A DNA stretch of 54,418 nt from Candidatus Heimdallarchaeota archaeon LC_2 (GTDB taxonomy: Archaea; Asgardarchaeota; Heimdallarchaeia; Heimdallarchaeales; Kariarchaeaceae), in NCBI GenBank assembly GCA_001940725.1, contig MDVR01000041.1, positions 1 through 54,418 of the forward strand, given 5' to 3'. The notes beneath the pieces are model-generated. The model was not told the origin of the DNA and made no database searches. It saw only the letters and a list, made by a program, of their open reading frames with translations. This document shows, piece after piece, positions 36,487 through 45,252 of this stretch. A program made the translations under genes and the position numbers. Each line of letters begins with the position of its first letter. Position 1 is the first letter of the stretch.

Positions 36487-37422
36487 ATGACAGATAGAGC
36501 AGTATTGAACATAATTTTAGACAATGAGTTTGAAGATAGATTTCAAAAAGAACCAAACAAGGCTGTAGATGTGATTTTACCTTTGTTAAATTCAAATCCG
36601 CTATTATACAAATGTATTCAAAATTTCTACAAAAGAGTACCCATAAATCGATTACTAGTAGGGGATGGTGGTTGCACTGATGATAGTATCAGTGTACTTA
36701 AACAATTTCCGAGAGTTGAGATATTTGATCATACCGAATTTGTTTCCCAAGGTTTCTCCATAAAAAAGCTAATAGAGGCCTGTGAAACAGAGTATATGAT
36801 ATATTTTCATGCCGATGTATTCTTAGAAGAAAAATGGTTCGATGTAATGTATGCAAATCGTGAGAAAAATCCATGGTTTGAATCAGGTCGGAAAATGGTG
36901 ACATTGATTGTATGGGATCCCAAACATGATCAAAATGAAAGAGCATATAGCGGTAGCCAGTTTGGACTTTCCAGTGCTTTAAAAAAAGTAGCAGAAAAAA
37001 TTGATGATGATTTTCTCCAAAGAAACGAAGATCTTATTATTGCAGAATTAGTTGGGATGGAGAATTACACCAAGGTTACAGAAACTTTTCATTATCATCA
37101 AATGTTAAGCAAGCGCGGAGAAAAAGAACCACCTATGCTGCTTGATTTTATTCCTCCTAAAATTAGAAGGAAGGATGATCCTGTTTGGGAAAAACGAATC
37201 TACACAATGCAATGGAAAGGATTGGTAAAATATTGTGAACCTAATGGATATTTGCGAAATGGAGTTCGATCCTCAATAAAAATTCTTAGGAAACTAAACG
37301 CATTTGAAGATGAAAAAGAAAAAGAATGGGTAAACAATACAAATCCTGTATGGTTCGATATTATCTGGGGTCGAACAAATATTTCTGATGTTTTACGGAA
37401 ACTTATTAATAAGGTATTTTAA
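36487..37422 (+). CDS. GT2-like (GT-A fold) glycosyltransferase
   Basis: A 311-residue protein with a GT-A nucleotide fold: AVDVILPLLNSNPLLYKCI, LLVGDGGCTDDSISVLKQF (Asp-Gly-Gly-Cys-Thr-Asp where GT2 enzymes have DDGSxD) and EYMIYFHADVFLEEKWFD with HADV as the DxD-like metal site. The C-terminal 100 residues contain a conserved-looking FHYHQML stretch. It should transfer one sugar to a glycan intermediate. Its last four bases overlap the end of the convergent flippase gene. Confidence 0.75.
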   Translation: MTDRAVLNIILDNEFEDRFQKEPNKAVDVILPLLNSNPLLYKCIQNFYKRVPINRLLVGDGGCTDDSISVLKQFPRVEIFDHTEFVSQGFSIKKLIEACETEYMIYFHADVFLEEKWFDVMYANREKNPWFESGRKMVTLIVWDPKHDQNERAYSGSQFGLSSALKKVAEKIDDDFLQRNEDLIIAELVGMENYTKVTETFHYHQMLSKRGEKEPPMLLDFIPPKIRRKDDPVWEKRIYTMQWKGLVKYCEPNGYLRNGVRSSIKILRKLNAFEDEKEKEWVNNTNPVWFDIIWGRTNISDVLRKLINKVF

Positions 37423-38891
37423 GATATAGTAGTAGAATTTTGTTCTATGAGTATTTTAATATCCTTCATGAATAAGGATAAACTAAAAATAGCTAGTAGT
37501 AAAATTTTAATAATAAACCTTAGAATGTAAAAATTTGTGAAATTAAGCATCAATAAATAAACTAAGAACAAAATTAACAATAAGATAGTCGGTTTCAATA
37601 TAATCCATAATGCAGTGGGGTTTAGATTTAATTGGAATTTTACTACAAACCAAGTTATGAGAAATAAGATAAGGTACGACACAAGTGTTGTGTAGGCAGC
37701 GGCAATGTAACCGTACTTCGGGATGAACAAAGAGTTTAGAACAATATTAGATATGCCTGCTATTAAAATTGTGACTGAGGAATATATTGTTTTCTTGCTG
37801 TACCCAATATACCTTCCATAAACAGCAAACATGGAATAAAATATTATGCCTATGATAACTATGGGAATCACATCTACAGCTTCATGATAAGATTCCTCTG
37901 CCAATATGGTAATTATTTCGTCGGCAAAAAACATGATTGTCAACCCAGCAATAGATATTACCGATTGAATTCTTCTTATAAGAAGATCCAATCGATCATT
38001 ATTATTTGAATCCATTAAATCGAAAAATTCAGGTCCAACCGCAGAATTAGTAGCAGTGACGACCATAATTAGAATTAGTGCGATATTGTAAGCGAGACTA
38101 TAAAGGCCCGCAGAGCCACTTCCTTCTATATTATTTATCATGATACGATCAAAAATTGCTAGTATTACTCCACTTAATGCATAGGGGAGTAAGGGTAAAG
38201 AATAACCAGTGATGTATTTGGTATGTTTCTTAACCAATTTTAGTTTCGCAATTTGCAAAATTTTGTAAAAATAATAAACAGAAAATCCAAATCCTACAAT
38301 GATGATTCCATAGATTTGACCCATATACTTATTTTCATCTATGTTAAAAACCAAAATGATCGATAGAGTAACTGCAAGATAAGCTGATATAATTCTAATT
38401 ACAGCAACCTCTTTACTCCTTTTCTGCGGGATCAGTATCTGCATATACATACTAGATAAAATAAGATTAATTGCATTAACCGTAATTAGGATTGGTATTA
38501 TATGTGGTACATTAAATAAATCTACTAGCTTATCATAAAAAACAATTAACAAAACTAGATTAATAGAAATTGCAGAACCAGTTAATATCATAGTGGACCC
38601 TAAAAATTCATCGAAATCATCTGATTTCTCATAATAATAGCGACTTATTGATGTAAACGCATTGATACTTAATATAGGCACAAAAATTACAACATATGCT
38701 CTAAAAACTGCAACTAAACCATATTCCTCTGGGGTAAATAATCTAGTAAAAATTGGAATTGTAATAATAGCCAGCCCAGCAGTTGCCATTTCTGCAATTA
38801 AATAATTTTTTGAATGAGAAAGTGTTTCAACAAACTTTGATTTCATCATATTTTGATATGAAGATGAGAATTTGAGTTTGATATTTCCCAT
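37419..38891 (-). CDS. Wzx-like polysaccharide flippase, second copy
   Basis: A 490-residue membrane protein with about 14 helices and the polysaccharide-synthesis flippase pattern at the N-terminus: KNYLIAEMATAGLAIITIP, then IFTRLFTPEEYGLVAVFRA. A helix pair around residues 225-290 (GYSLPLLPYALSGVILAIF, DRIMINN) is also typical of Wzx. It should export lipid-linked oligosaccharide. Having two different flippases in one locus suggests two glycans or a replaced export step. Tail-to-tail overlap of 4 bp with the GT-A gene. Confidence 0.85.
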   Translation of the reverse strand: MGNIKLKFSSSYQNMMKSKFVETLSHSKNYLIAEMATAGLAIITIPIFTRLFTPEEYGLVAVFRAYVVIFVPILSINAFTSISRYYYEKSDDFDEFLGSTMILTGSAISINLVLLIVFYDKLVDLFNVPHIIPILITVNAINLILSSMYMQILIPQKRSKEVAVIRIISAYLAVTLSIILVFNIDENKYMGQIYGIIIVGFGFSVYYFYKILQIAKLKLVKKHTKYITGYSLPLLPYALSGVILAIFDRIMINNIEGSGSAGLYSLAYNIALILIMVVTATNSAVGPEFFDLMDSNNNDRLDLLIRRIQSVISIAGLTIMFFADEIITILAEESYHEAVDVIPIVIIGIIFYSMFAVYGRYIGYSKKTIYSSVTILIAGISNIVLNSLFIPKYGYIAAAYTTLVSYLILFLITWFVVKFQLNLNPTALWIILKPTILLLILFLVYLLMLNFTNFYILRFIIKILLLAIFSLSLFMKDIKILIEQNSTTIS

Positions 38892-38984
38892 TTCTTAATT
38901 TAATTAGCTTAAAAGCCTCTATAAAGATATTTTTATTTGAATTATATCAGCTCTTCAATATTTATTTAAAATATTTTTGTAGCT
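38892..38984. other. Flippase upstream region
   Basis: A 93-base AT-rich stretch upstream of the flippase start, with a probable promoter. No gene. Confidence 0.3.
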
Positions 38985-39290
38985 CACATTTCAAGCGCAC
39001 AATAGGTAATTTCGTCAACACAGATATCCAATCTGAGCCCAATATCTTCAGAAACATAGCGAAAGGAGTCTGCAAAACCTAATTTATTCTTCAGAACCAT
39101 TAGAACTGGATATTGATCAACAGCTTTCATTTCAATTACAGCATTGTCATTCACTCCCAATAGTTCAGTACTAAATTCTCAATCTATCTAAATGGCGATG
39201 TGGGTTGTATCGTTTGATCAAATCACCTAAATTCATAAAATCTCTTCAACAACTTCAAACATAGAAGCATGATCTGAAGCTACATAATTA
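38985..39290 (-). pseudogene. Decayed neuA (CMP-sialate synthetase) remnant
   Basis: Three pieces in different frames follow the order of the intact CMP-nonulosonate synthetase at 41595-42275. NYVASDHASMFEVVEEIL matches SDKASMFEVIQEIF; QPTSPFR-stop-IENL matches QPTSPFRSPENI; DNAVIEMKAVDQYPVLMVL matches INAIVAMKKVDQYPILMF. It contains stop codons and at least one frameshift, so it cannot make the enzyme. The 5' and 3' parts are missing or unrecognisable. It shows that this locus once held two neuA genes. Confidence 0.75.
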
Positions 39291-39306
39291 TGTCAACGAT
39301 TCAATT

Positions 39307-39987
39307 TTATTTAATTCGAATGAAACTCGGAATATGTGAAATAGGTAATTTCTTGATAATTACATCGGTTTTAGAAAAATAATCATCTACAGCTTTTGTT
39401 TCACCTGACACGGTATTATAGTCATCCAACATAATTACACCTCCCCGAACCACATGGTTCAATAGACTGCTTAGAATGGTCTCTGTAGGTTCATAAACAT
39501 CGACATCAATGTGTAACAAAGAAATTCTTAATTCTGGATGTTCTCGTAAATAATTAGGCAATGTTTCATGGATGTCTCCTTCAATTAGCTCATAATTGGT
39601 AAAACCCTTTTTACCAAGTGCCACTTCAAGATCATTTTTGGATATGCCATCACCACCTGCATCTTCAAATCTTTTGATGAATTTTTGATCATCTTGATCC
39701 TTCACACTTGGGAATTTACCAAATGCATCAAAACCAACAATTTTTCTTGAATATTGCGATTCAAGCATTTCACGGAAGGTGAGCATTCGAATTAATGAGG
39801 CTCCTTTGTAAACACCAAATTCGAGAACATGTCCCGGCAGTTCAATTATTGATTTATATAGTTCATAGTGTGATATTAATTTCGAAATGCGAGTAATATG
39901 GCTCGTAAGATAAAAACCATTTTCATATTCCCAATTTTTTGTAAATTCAAAACCAAATACACTTTCCATTAAAATATCCTCAAACAT
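39307..39987 (-). CDS. TylF/MycF-type macrocin O-methyltransferase family protein
   Basis: A 226-residue SAM-dependent, metal-dependent methyltransferase. Motifs: GHVLEFGVYKGASLIRML (SAM motif I), RKIVGFDAFGKFP, SLLHIDVDVYEPTETIL (acidic metal/SAM region) and GGVIMLDDYNTVSGETKAVDDYF, the TylF signature. In antibiotic pathways relatives O-methylate sugar hydroxyls; here a methylated surface sugar is likely. The ATG at 39987 starts MFEDILMESVFGFEF. A remnant of a second copy lies at 53335-53475. It lies on the same strand as, and just upstream of, the neuA remnant. Confidence 0.85.
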   Translation of the reverse strand: MFEDILMESVFGFEFTKNWEYENGFYLTSHITRISKLISHYELYKSIIELPGHVLEFGVYKGASLIRMLTFREMLESQYSRKIVGFDAFGKFPSVKDQDDQKFIKRFEDAGGDGISKNDLEVALGKKGFTNYELIEGDIHETLPNYLREHPELRISLLHIDVDVYEPTETILSSLLNHVVRGGVIMLDDYNTVSGETKAVDDYFSKTDVIIKKLPISHIPSFIRIK

Positions 39988-40371
39988 GATCTACACAAAA
40001 TAAAGTAGATCGTAATAAAATTAATCGAAATTTTTTATAAAAACTTATTTTAACTAGAGCATAAAAAATTTAAGTTTAATACTAAAGGAAACTATTTTCT
40101 ATTGACCAAATTCATTATTAAATTATATATGTCAAACATAGAAAATATAACAAAGACAATTAATAGTATTTTTTAACCATCAGAGTTGGATCTAAATATT
40201 CCGTTTGAATTAGACGAGATGATTAATAAAAAAATGGGTTTAATTCCTGAGGATTACTCAAGATGCCAACGATCAAGTGGGAATTCATTGGTTTTTAAAA
40301 TCCAAATTATGTGACTGGTTCAAAGTCACTAAAGAGCCATTGATTGTAAATGGTGCAGTGAGGTCATATTC
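39988..40371. other. Spacer with decayed coding piece
   Basis: A 384-base region. Bases 39988-40150 are AT-rich and should hold the promoter of the minus-strand methyltransferase; 40177-40375 is the coding-like remnant listed separately. Confidence 0.35.
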
Positions 40372-40375
40372 TTGA
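40177..40375 (+). pseudogene. Decayed gene end with one frameshift
   Basis: Two frames join into a coding-like peptide: LDLNIPFELDEMINKKMG then LIPEDYS, and after a shift near 40263 DANDQVGIHWFLKSKL then TKEPLIVNGAVRSYS, with TGA at 40373-40375. That TGA overlaps the TTG start of the next gene, a coupling arrangement that may survive from a once-intact pair. The family is not recognised. Confidence 0.35.
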
Positions 40376-41583
40376 CAAATCGATTAATAGTTTACATTTC
40401 ATCTTATACACATCTTTCAATTCCTCAATATCAACAAGTCCTCCCACACTTAAGTAATTATGAAAATTTATATTTCGATGTTAAAGATCCGGTAACCCTA
40501 GCTTATGGTGTAAATAGAGTTTCATCAAAGTCATTACTGGTTGAGATATTTGATGAATACCTAGAAATTGATGCTATACCAGTCAAAAAAAGGCAAAGGA
40601 GCTTCAACCTTATTCATTTTGTAAAGAACTTAATTCAAATTAGAAAATATAGGAAAACAATTTTCTCTACTTTAAACGAATTAAAACCATGTGCTATCAT
40701 TAGTTGTTCTGACAATTCATTAAGTGACAGAATTTCTATTGAATGGTGTTTAAAGAAAATGATACCTTTCATTATTATACAACCATCATTCCTAGGAGGC
40801 TTCAAAGAATATCGCATACCAATCATTGACAAATTGAAATATTTTGTATTCAATCAAATATTAAGGGTCCCCCTTGTTAGCAAAACATATAATTTCGGAG
40901 AGGTAAATTATAAAACTCATTTAATATTATGGCACGAGGCATTTGCAAGTAATCCCACACGTCCTAATTTATATTTTACAGGTAATCCGCAACTGGATTC
41001 GCTTTTTAAGAAACAATCAACAGAAATCAGAAAAAATGGAAACATAATAATTTGTACACAGGGAATTGATGAGATTTGGGGAATGGATCGTTTTATGGAG
41101 ATAATCGAGATCTATAAACAAGCAATTACATCAAACCCTAACCATCATTTCTATATCAAAGTTCATCCTCGCGAAATAATATCAAAATATATGCTACTAA
41201 TACCCTCATCTGATTTTCCTAATGTGACAATTACACAAGACATGGATCTATCCGCTTTATTTGAAATTTCAGATCTCCAAATTTCAGTTCTATCATACAC
41301 AACTATACAAGCCGCAGCAATGGGTCTTCCTGTAGTAATGATTAATCCCAATTGGTTGGACATTGAACTCAAAGATTACATCGGGGTACCTCTTGGAATA
41401 ATAGTATCTGAAAAACATGAAATTAAGAAAGCCATCGAACAAGGTCTTGATCCAGCTTATTTGCAAGATTATCATCAAAAACGAATAAATTTTTTTAATG
41501 ATAATTATTTTTCATCTGATGGAAAAAGCAGTAATAGAGCAGCTACTATGATAAACAGAATAATTGAAATGAATACCACCTAA
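40372..41583 (+). CDS. Putative GT-B-fold glycosyltransferase
   Basis: A 403-residue protein with two Rossmann-like halves. The C-terminal half has IIICTQGIDEIWG, FYIKVHPREI (the KxHP motif shared by polysialyl-, Kdo- and CDP-glycerol-type transferases), a D-x-D-LSALFEISDLQIS stretch and YTTIQAAAMGLPVVMINPN, the donor-site pattern of NeuC/CapB-like GT-B enzymes. It could transfer the CMP-nonulosonate made next door; that is inference from KVHP and position. The TTG start overlaps the stop of a decayed upstream frame. It ends 11 bp before the end of the convergent neuA gene. Confidence 0.6.
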   Translation: MTNRLIVYISSYTHLSIPQYQQVLPHLSNYENLYFDVKDPVTLAYGVNRVSSKSLLVEIFDEYLEIDAIPVKKRQRSFNLIHFVKNLIQIRKYRKTIFSTLNELKPCAIISCSDNSLSDRISIEWCLKKMIPFIIIQPSFLGGFKEYRIPIIDKLKYFVFNQILRVPLVSKTYNFGEVNYKTHLILWHEAFASNPTRPNLYFTGNPQLDSLFKKQSTEIRKNGNIIICTQGIDEIWGMDRFMEIIEIYKQAITSNPNHHFYIKVHPREIISKYMLLIPSSDFPNVTITQDMDLSALFEISDLQISVLSYTTIQAAAMGLPVVMINPNWLDIELKDYIGVPLGIIVSEKHEIKKAIEQGLDPAYLQDYHQKRINFFNDNYFSSDGKSSNRAATMINRIIEMNTT

Positions 41584-41594
41584 CTTTTTAAATT

Positions 41595-42275
41595 TTAACT
41601 CAAATTAGTTTCCAGTATTTTTTCAGCAATTTTCCAATCCCATATCGTATCTATTTCGAAAGCTTCTCTTTGTGAAACCTCCATGATTTTAGAATTTGAG
41701 GGGTAAAAGGTTTTCTCTTCCAAAAATACGCTAGTTTTAAGTAAATAAATGGATCCTGTCGGGTAATAATATTGTGTGACATCCTGCCTTCTTCTGTAAG
41801 TTTCGGGATTTAAATAAGGGATCACTTGTCCACTTTTTGATTTACTAAACATAAGAATTGGATATTGGTCTACTTTTTTCATTGCTACAATGGCGTTGAT
41901 ATCATTATCAAATAATTTTAGTGCATGACTAATGTTTTCTGGAGATCTAAATGGTGAAGTTGGCTGTAATAATAAAAATTTATTAGGTACACGCTTAACA
42001 CTTTCAAATATTTCTTGAATGACTTCAAACATTGATGCTTTGTCAGAGGCTGTTTTCTCACTCCTTACATGAATATTTACTTCATTTTCAGAGGCTATAT
42101 CCATGATTTTATCATCATCAGTCGAAATTAATAATTCAAAATTGATCTGACTCTGTCTAAATGCATCAATTGAATACTGGATTAGAGATTTATCACCCAA
42201 TTTTTTCCAATTTTTTCCTTGAACTCCTTTCGATCCCATTCTTGCAGGAATAATCGCAATTCCATCTGCCATCAA
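41595..42275 (-). CDS. neuA: CMP-nonulosonate (NeuA/LegF-like) cytidylyltransferase
   Basis: A 226-residue enzyme joining a nonulosonic acid to CTP to give the CMP-sugar donor. The N-terminus IAIIPARMGSKGVQGKN (residues 6-22) is the family signature, followed by LISTDDDKI, RSEKTASDKASMFEVI, LLLQPTSPFRSPENI, MKKVDQYPILMF, YYPTGSIYLLK and the C-terminal EAFEIDTIWDWKIAE with the metal-binding Asp. It is the only intact neuA in the window and must serve both NeuB-type synthases unless another lies elsewhere. A decayed relative lies at 38985-39290. Confidence 0.92.
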   Translation of the reverse strand: MMADGIAIIPARMGSKGVQGKNWKKLGDKSLIQYSIDAFRQSQINFELLISTDDDKIMDIASENEVNIHVRSEKTASDKASMFEVIQEIFESVKRVPNKFLLLQPTSPFRSPENISHALKLFDNDINAIVAMKKVDQYPILMFSKSKSGQVIPYLNPETYRRRQDVTQYYYPTGSIYLLKTSVFLEEKTFYPSNSKIMEVSQREAFEIDTIWDWKIAEKILETNLS

Positions 42276-42430
42276 TAGTTTTAAATTCTTGAAAATTTAC
42301 ATATTTTGGTTTTACAACTAGAAAAATTACGTTTTGTACATTATTATTTTAATTATTAATGTTTAGTACATTAATCGCGATTCGATTTTTTTTTGACCTT
42401 GATAAATATGTATTCTTGAGCCATGTCAGC

Positions 42431-42742
42431 GTGTTAGATCAAATTGAAATCATAGGAGCTGGCCAAAAAGGGAGTAGTCATCTTCTGACACTAGCTAATT
42501 TAAAAAATTCATCCAATATTTATGTTATTGACCCATCCACAGACTCTCTAGAAGTTGCGAAAAATATGTATTTGGAAGTAAATTCTAACAATCAAGATCT
42601 CAATGTTACATCTAATACAGATTCCTCATTGTTACCGAATTCTTTGGATTTAGAAATAATTGCTACTAATTCTAATAGTGATAGTAGGGTTACTATATTT
42701 GAAGCTTCCTCAAAGTTACATATTTCGTTTATGATCTCTTGA
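42431..42742 (+). pseudogene. 5' fragment of a Gfo/Idh/MocA oxidoreductase
   Basis: About 103 codons of an NAD-dependent oxidoreductase. From the GTG at 42431 it reads VLDQIEIIGAGQKGSSHLL, the Rossmann site, then NIYVIDPSTDSLEVAKN and LDLEIIATNSNSDSR, after which it stops. It parallels the gene at 53599 (IIGIIGAGQIGSRHLQ, NIYIVDTSTDSLNIAKQ, LDIVIVSTNSNIRAK), which continues for at least 170 more residues. The catalytic EKP-like region is absent, so the fragment is inactive. Upstream, the frame is open to 42359 without family match. Confidence 0.75.
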
Positions 42743-42879
42743 ATTCGCACCTTATCACCTTAAATTATGATTTTGATAAAAACGTTTGTCCTATCACATG
42801 AGGAGGGATCTCTGAAATATAATTCCACTCTTACACATCCTTCAACGTTAAGGAACGAGGCGCAATCATTAACTACATA

Positions 42880-43980
42880 ATGGACACTAACAATCAGACA
42901 ATGAGGATGACAAAAGATCATCAGTCTTTTCCACATTTTAGTGAAATTGCATCAATTGTAAATAATAAAACAATCTTGGTTACAGGGGGAACTGGTTCAA
43001 TTGGTAGTGCTATTGTGCAGAGATTATTGCAATTCAAACCGAAAACAATACGAATTTTGACAAATGATGAAGATTCTCTCTTTCAACTCTCTCAGCAGCT
43101 GAAAGAACACCGTGAAATCCTACGGTTCTTTTTAGGTGATATAAGAGAGTATTTGAGAATAAAAAAAGCGATGAGCAATGTTGACATTGTTTTCCATGCT
43201 GCGGCATTGAAACATGTGGAAATGGGTGAATTTAATCCATTTGAAACTATTAAAACCAATGTTCAAGGAACTCAAAACATGATTGAATCGGCATTAAAAG
43301 TAAATGTTGATCGATTTGTCAATATAAGTACAGACAAAGCTGCAAATCCATTAAATGTGATGGGGGCTACAAAATTGTTATGTGAAAAACTTGTGACAGC
43401 TGCAGAAACTTGGCGAGGTGAGGCGCGTACAAAATTTTGTTCTGTTAGATTTGGTAATGTCTTTGGTTCACGTGGTTCCCTTTATACAATTATTAAAAAT
43501 CAGATTGAGAATGATCAACCATTAACAATTACCCATCCAAAGATGACTCGATACCTTATGTCTATTAATGAAGCTGTAAACTTAATCTTTTTTGCTCTCA
43601 TTAATGAGCAACGTGGAGAAATTTATGTACCAAAAATGAAATCAATTCAAATTGACAGGTTGATAAATTTAACTGCGAAACATTTATGCAAAAAATTAGG
43701 AAAAGATAATACCGAAATTTCAGTAAAGAATACCTCTATTAAGCTTGGGGAAAAGATGCATGAAGAGTTGGTGACGGCAGATGAAATAAGGTATACATAT
43801 GATCATTCAGGATATCTAATTGTACAGCCAGATCTACCAGTTGAATCCAAATATGATTGGTCTGAAAATGCTTCAGCAACTGATGATAAAAGTTATTCCT
43901 CTCTTAAAGGGGAAAGATTTGAAGATGAAGAGATATTTGCAATGATTGATGAGATTGAAGCAAGTTATCTAGGTAAATAG
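42880..43980 (+). CDS. LegB/PseB-like UDP-sugar 4,6-dehydratase (CapD/FlaA1 family)
   Basis: A 366-residue extended SDR of the FlaA1/PseB/LegB group, which dehydrates UDP-GlcNAc (or the GDP form) to a 4-keto-6-deoxy sugar, the first committed step to legionaminic or pseudaminic acid. The NAD site is TILVTGGTGSIGSAI (residues 31-45), then FFLGDIREYLRI, HAAALKHVEMGEFNPFE, NISTDKAANPLNVMGATK (catalytic Lys, with Met replacing the usual Tyr as in this family) and VRFGNVFGSRGS. A DegT aminotransferase follows 90 bp downstream. The 1-30 extension could be trimmed if ATG codons 8 or 10 are used. Confidence 0.85.
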   Translation: MDTNNQTMRMTKDHQSFPHFSEIASIVNNKTILVTGGTGSIGSAIVQRLLQFKPKTIRILTNDEDSLFQLSQQLKEHREILRFFLGDIREYLRIKKAMSNVDIVFHAAALKHVEMGEFNPFETIKTNVQGTQNMIESALKVNVDRFVNISTDKAANPLNVMGATKLLCEKLVTAAETWRGEARTKFCSVRFGNVFGSRGSLYTIIKNQIENDQPLTITHPKMTRYLMSINEAVNLIFFALINEQRGEIYVPKMKSIQIDRLINLTAKHLCKKLGKDNTEISVKNTSIKLGEKMHEELVTADEIRYTYDHSGYLIVQPDLPVESKYDWSENASATDDKSYSSLKGERFEDEEIFAMIDEIEASYLGK

Positions 43981-44070
43981 TAAATTATCAAAGAAGTTTT
44001 CTTGTTTAAATTATTAATACGCCTAAATTAGTAACGATACAATTTAACGGATATTGTAAAAATTAGATTC

Positions 44071-45192
44071 GTGGATGTATATAATTTAGCATACCCCAAT
44101 ATACAAGAAGAAGATATCAATGCTGTAGTTTCTGTTCTCAAGAGTTTACATTTATCTTTGGGTCCCAAAATACCCGAATTCGAGGAAATGGTTGCTAATT
44201 ATACAGGTACAAAGTCTGCCGCAGCAGTAAGCAGCGGGACCACAGCTCTATTTCTCTCGTTGATTGCTAAAAATATCAGAAATTCGTCAAACGAGATCAT
44301 TACATCTTCTTTCTCATTTATATCTTCTGCAAATGTGGCTATCCATGCAGGTGCTAAACCTGTTTTTGCCGAAATTGATGAAAATTCTTTCAACGTAACA
44401 CCAGAAACGATAAATGAAAAAATTAATGCGAACACAAAAGCTATCATACCGGTCGATATTTTTGGTAGGCCGATTGATTGCAAAGGATTTAGAGAATTAG
44501 CAGACGACCATAATTTGTTTTATCTTCAAGACTCTTGTGAGGCACTCGGATCTTTTCAAAATGGGGTACACACTGGTAGTCAAGCAGATGCTGCAACTTT
44601 TGCCTTTTACCCCAACAAACAAATGACAACTGGAGAGGGCGGAGTGATTGTATCAAATGATCAAGATTTTATTCAAAACGTGAAAAGTTTGAGGAATCAA
44701 GGAAGGGCTATAGATACAAGCTGGTTACTTCATGATAAAATCGGATATAACTTCAGACTAACTGATATCCAAGCAGCTCTTGGAATTTCACAACTTAGTC
44801 GAATTGAACAATTCATCAAAGCAAAACAACAAATTGTTGAATGGTACAATGAAATTCTTGGTAAACATTCAGATATCCGCGTACCGTCTTCTCCAAGCAA
44901 TGAGCGGATATCTTGGTTTGTTTACACTCCAAAAATAAATTTTGATAATTTAAAATTAGATCATCGAGATCAATTAGTGGACCTTTTGAGGGATAAGGGA
45001 ATTCGTGCCGGTAGATATTTTGTACCAATTCATCTCCAACCTATCTATCGATCCATGTTTGGTTATGAAGAGGGTTTCCTACCCATAACCGAAAAAGTAG
45101 CTACACAAACAATTGCTTTACCTTTTCATAGTTTTCTAAAGAAGGAACATGTCGAACATATTTGTGATAATCTATTGAATTTAATTGACTAG
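44071..45192 (+). CDS. DegT/DnrJ/EryC1 sugar aminotransferase (LegC/PseC-like)
   Basis: A 373-residue PLP enzyme that aminates C4 of the keto-sugar made by the dehydratase. It starts at GTG 44071, VDVYNLAYPNIQEEDINAV. PLP-site features: VSSGTTALFLSL (residues 53-64), QDSCEALGS with Asp154, and FAFYPNKQMTTGEGGV with Lys183 as the expected Schiff-base residue; then RNQGR and GYNFRLTDIQAALG. Full length. Between the LegB-like gene and a FemAB-like gene, it fits amination in a legionaminic-type pathway. Confidence 0.9.
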   Translation: MDVYNLAYPNIQEEDINAVVSVLKSLHLSLGPKIPEFEEMVANYTGTKSAAAVSSGTTALFLSLIAKNIRNSSNEIITSSFSFISSANVAIHAGAKPVFAEIDENSFNVTPETINEKINANTKAIIPVDIFGRPIDCKGFRELADDHNLFYLQDSCEALGSFQNGVHTGSQADAATFAFYPNKQMTTGEGGVIVSNDQDFIQNVKSLRNQGRAIDTSWLLHDKIGYNFRLTDIQAALGISQLSRIEQFIKAKQQIVEWYNEILGKHSDIRVPSSPSNERISWFVYTPKINFDNLKLDHRDQLVDLLRDKGIRAGRYFVPIHLQPIYRSMFGYEEGFLPITEKVATQTIALPFHSFLKKEHVEHICDNLLNLID

Positions 45193-45252
45193 TTTACCGG
45201 AATTTAAATTATAATTTTTAATGATACAAAACAAGAAAAATATAGAACCCAC

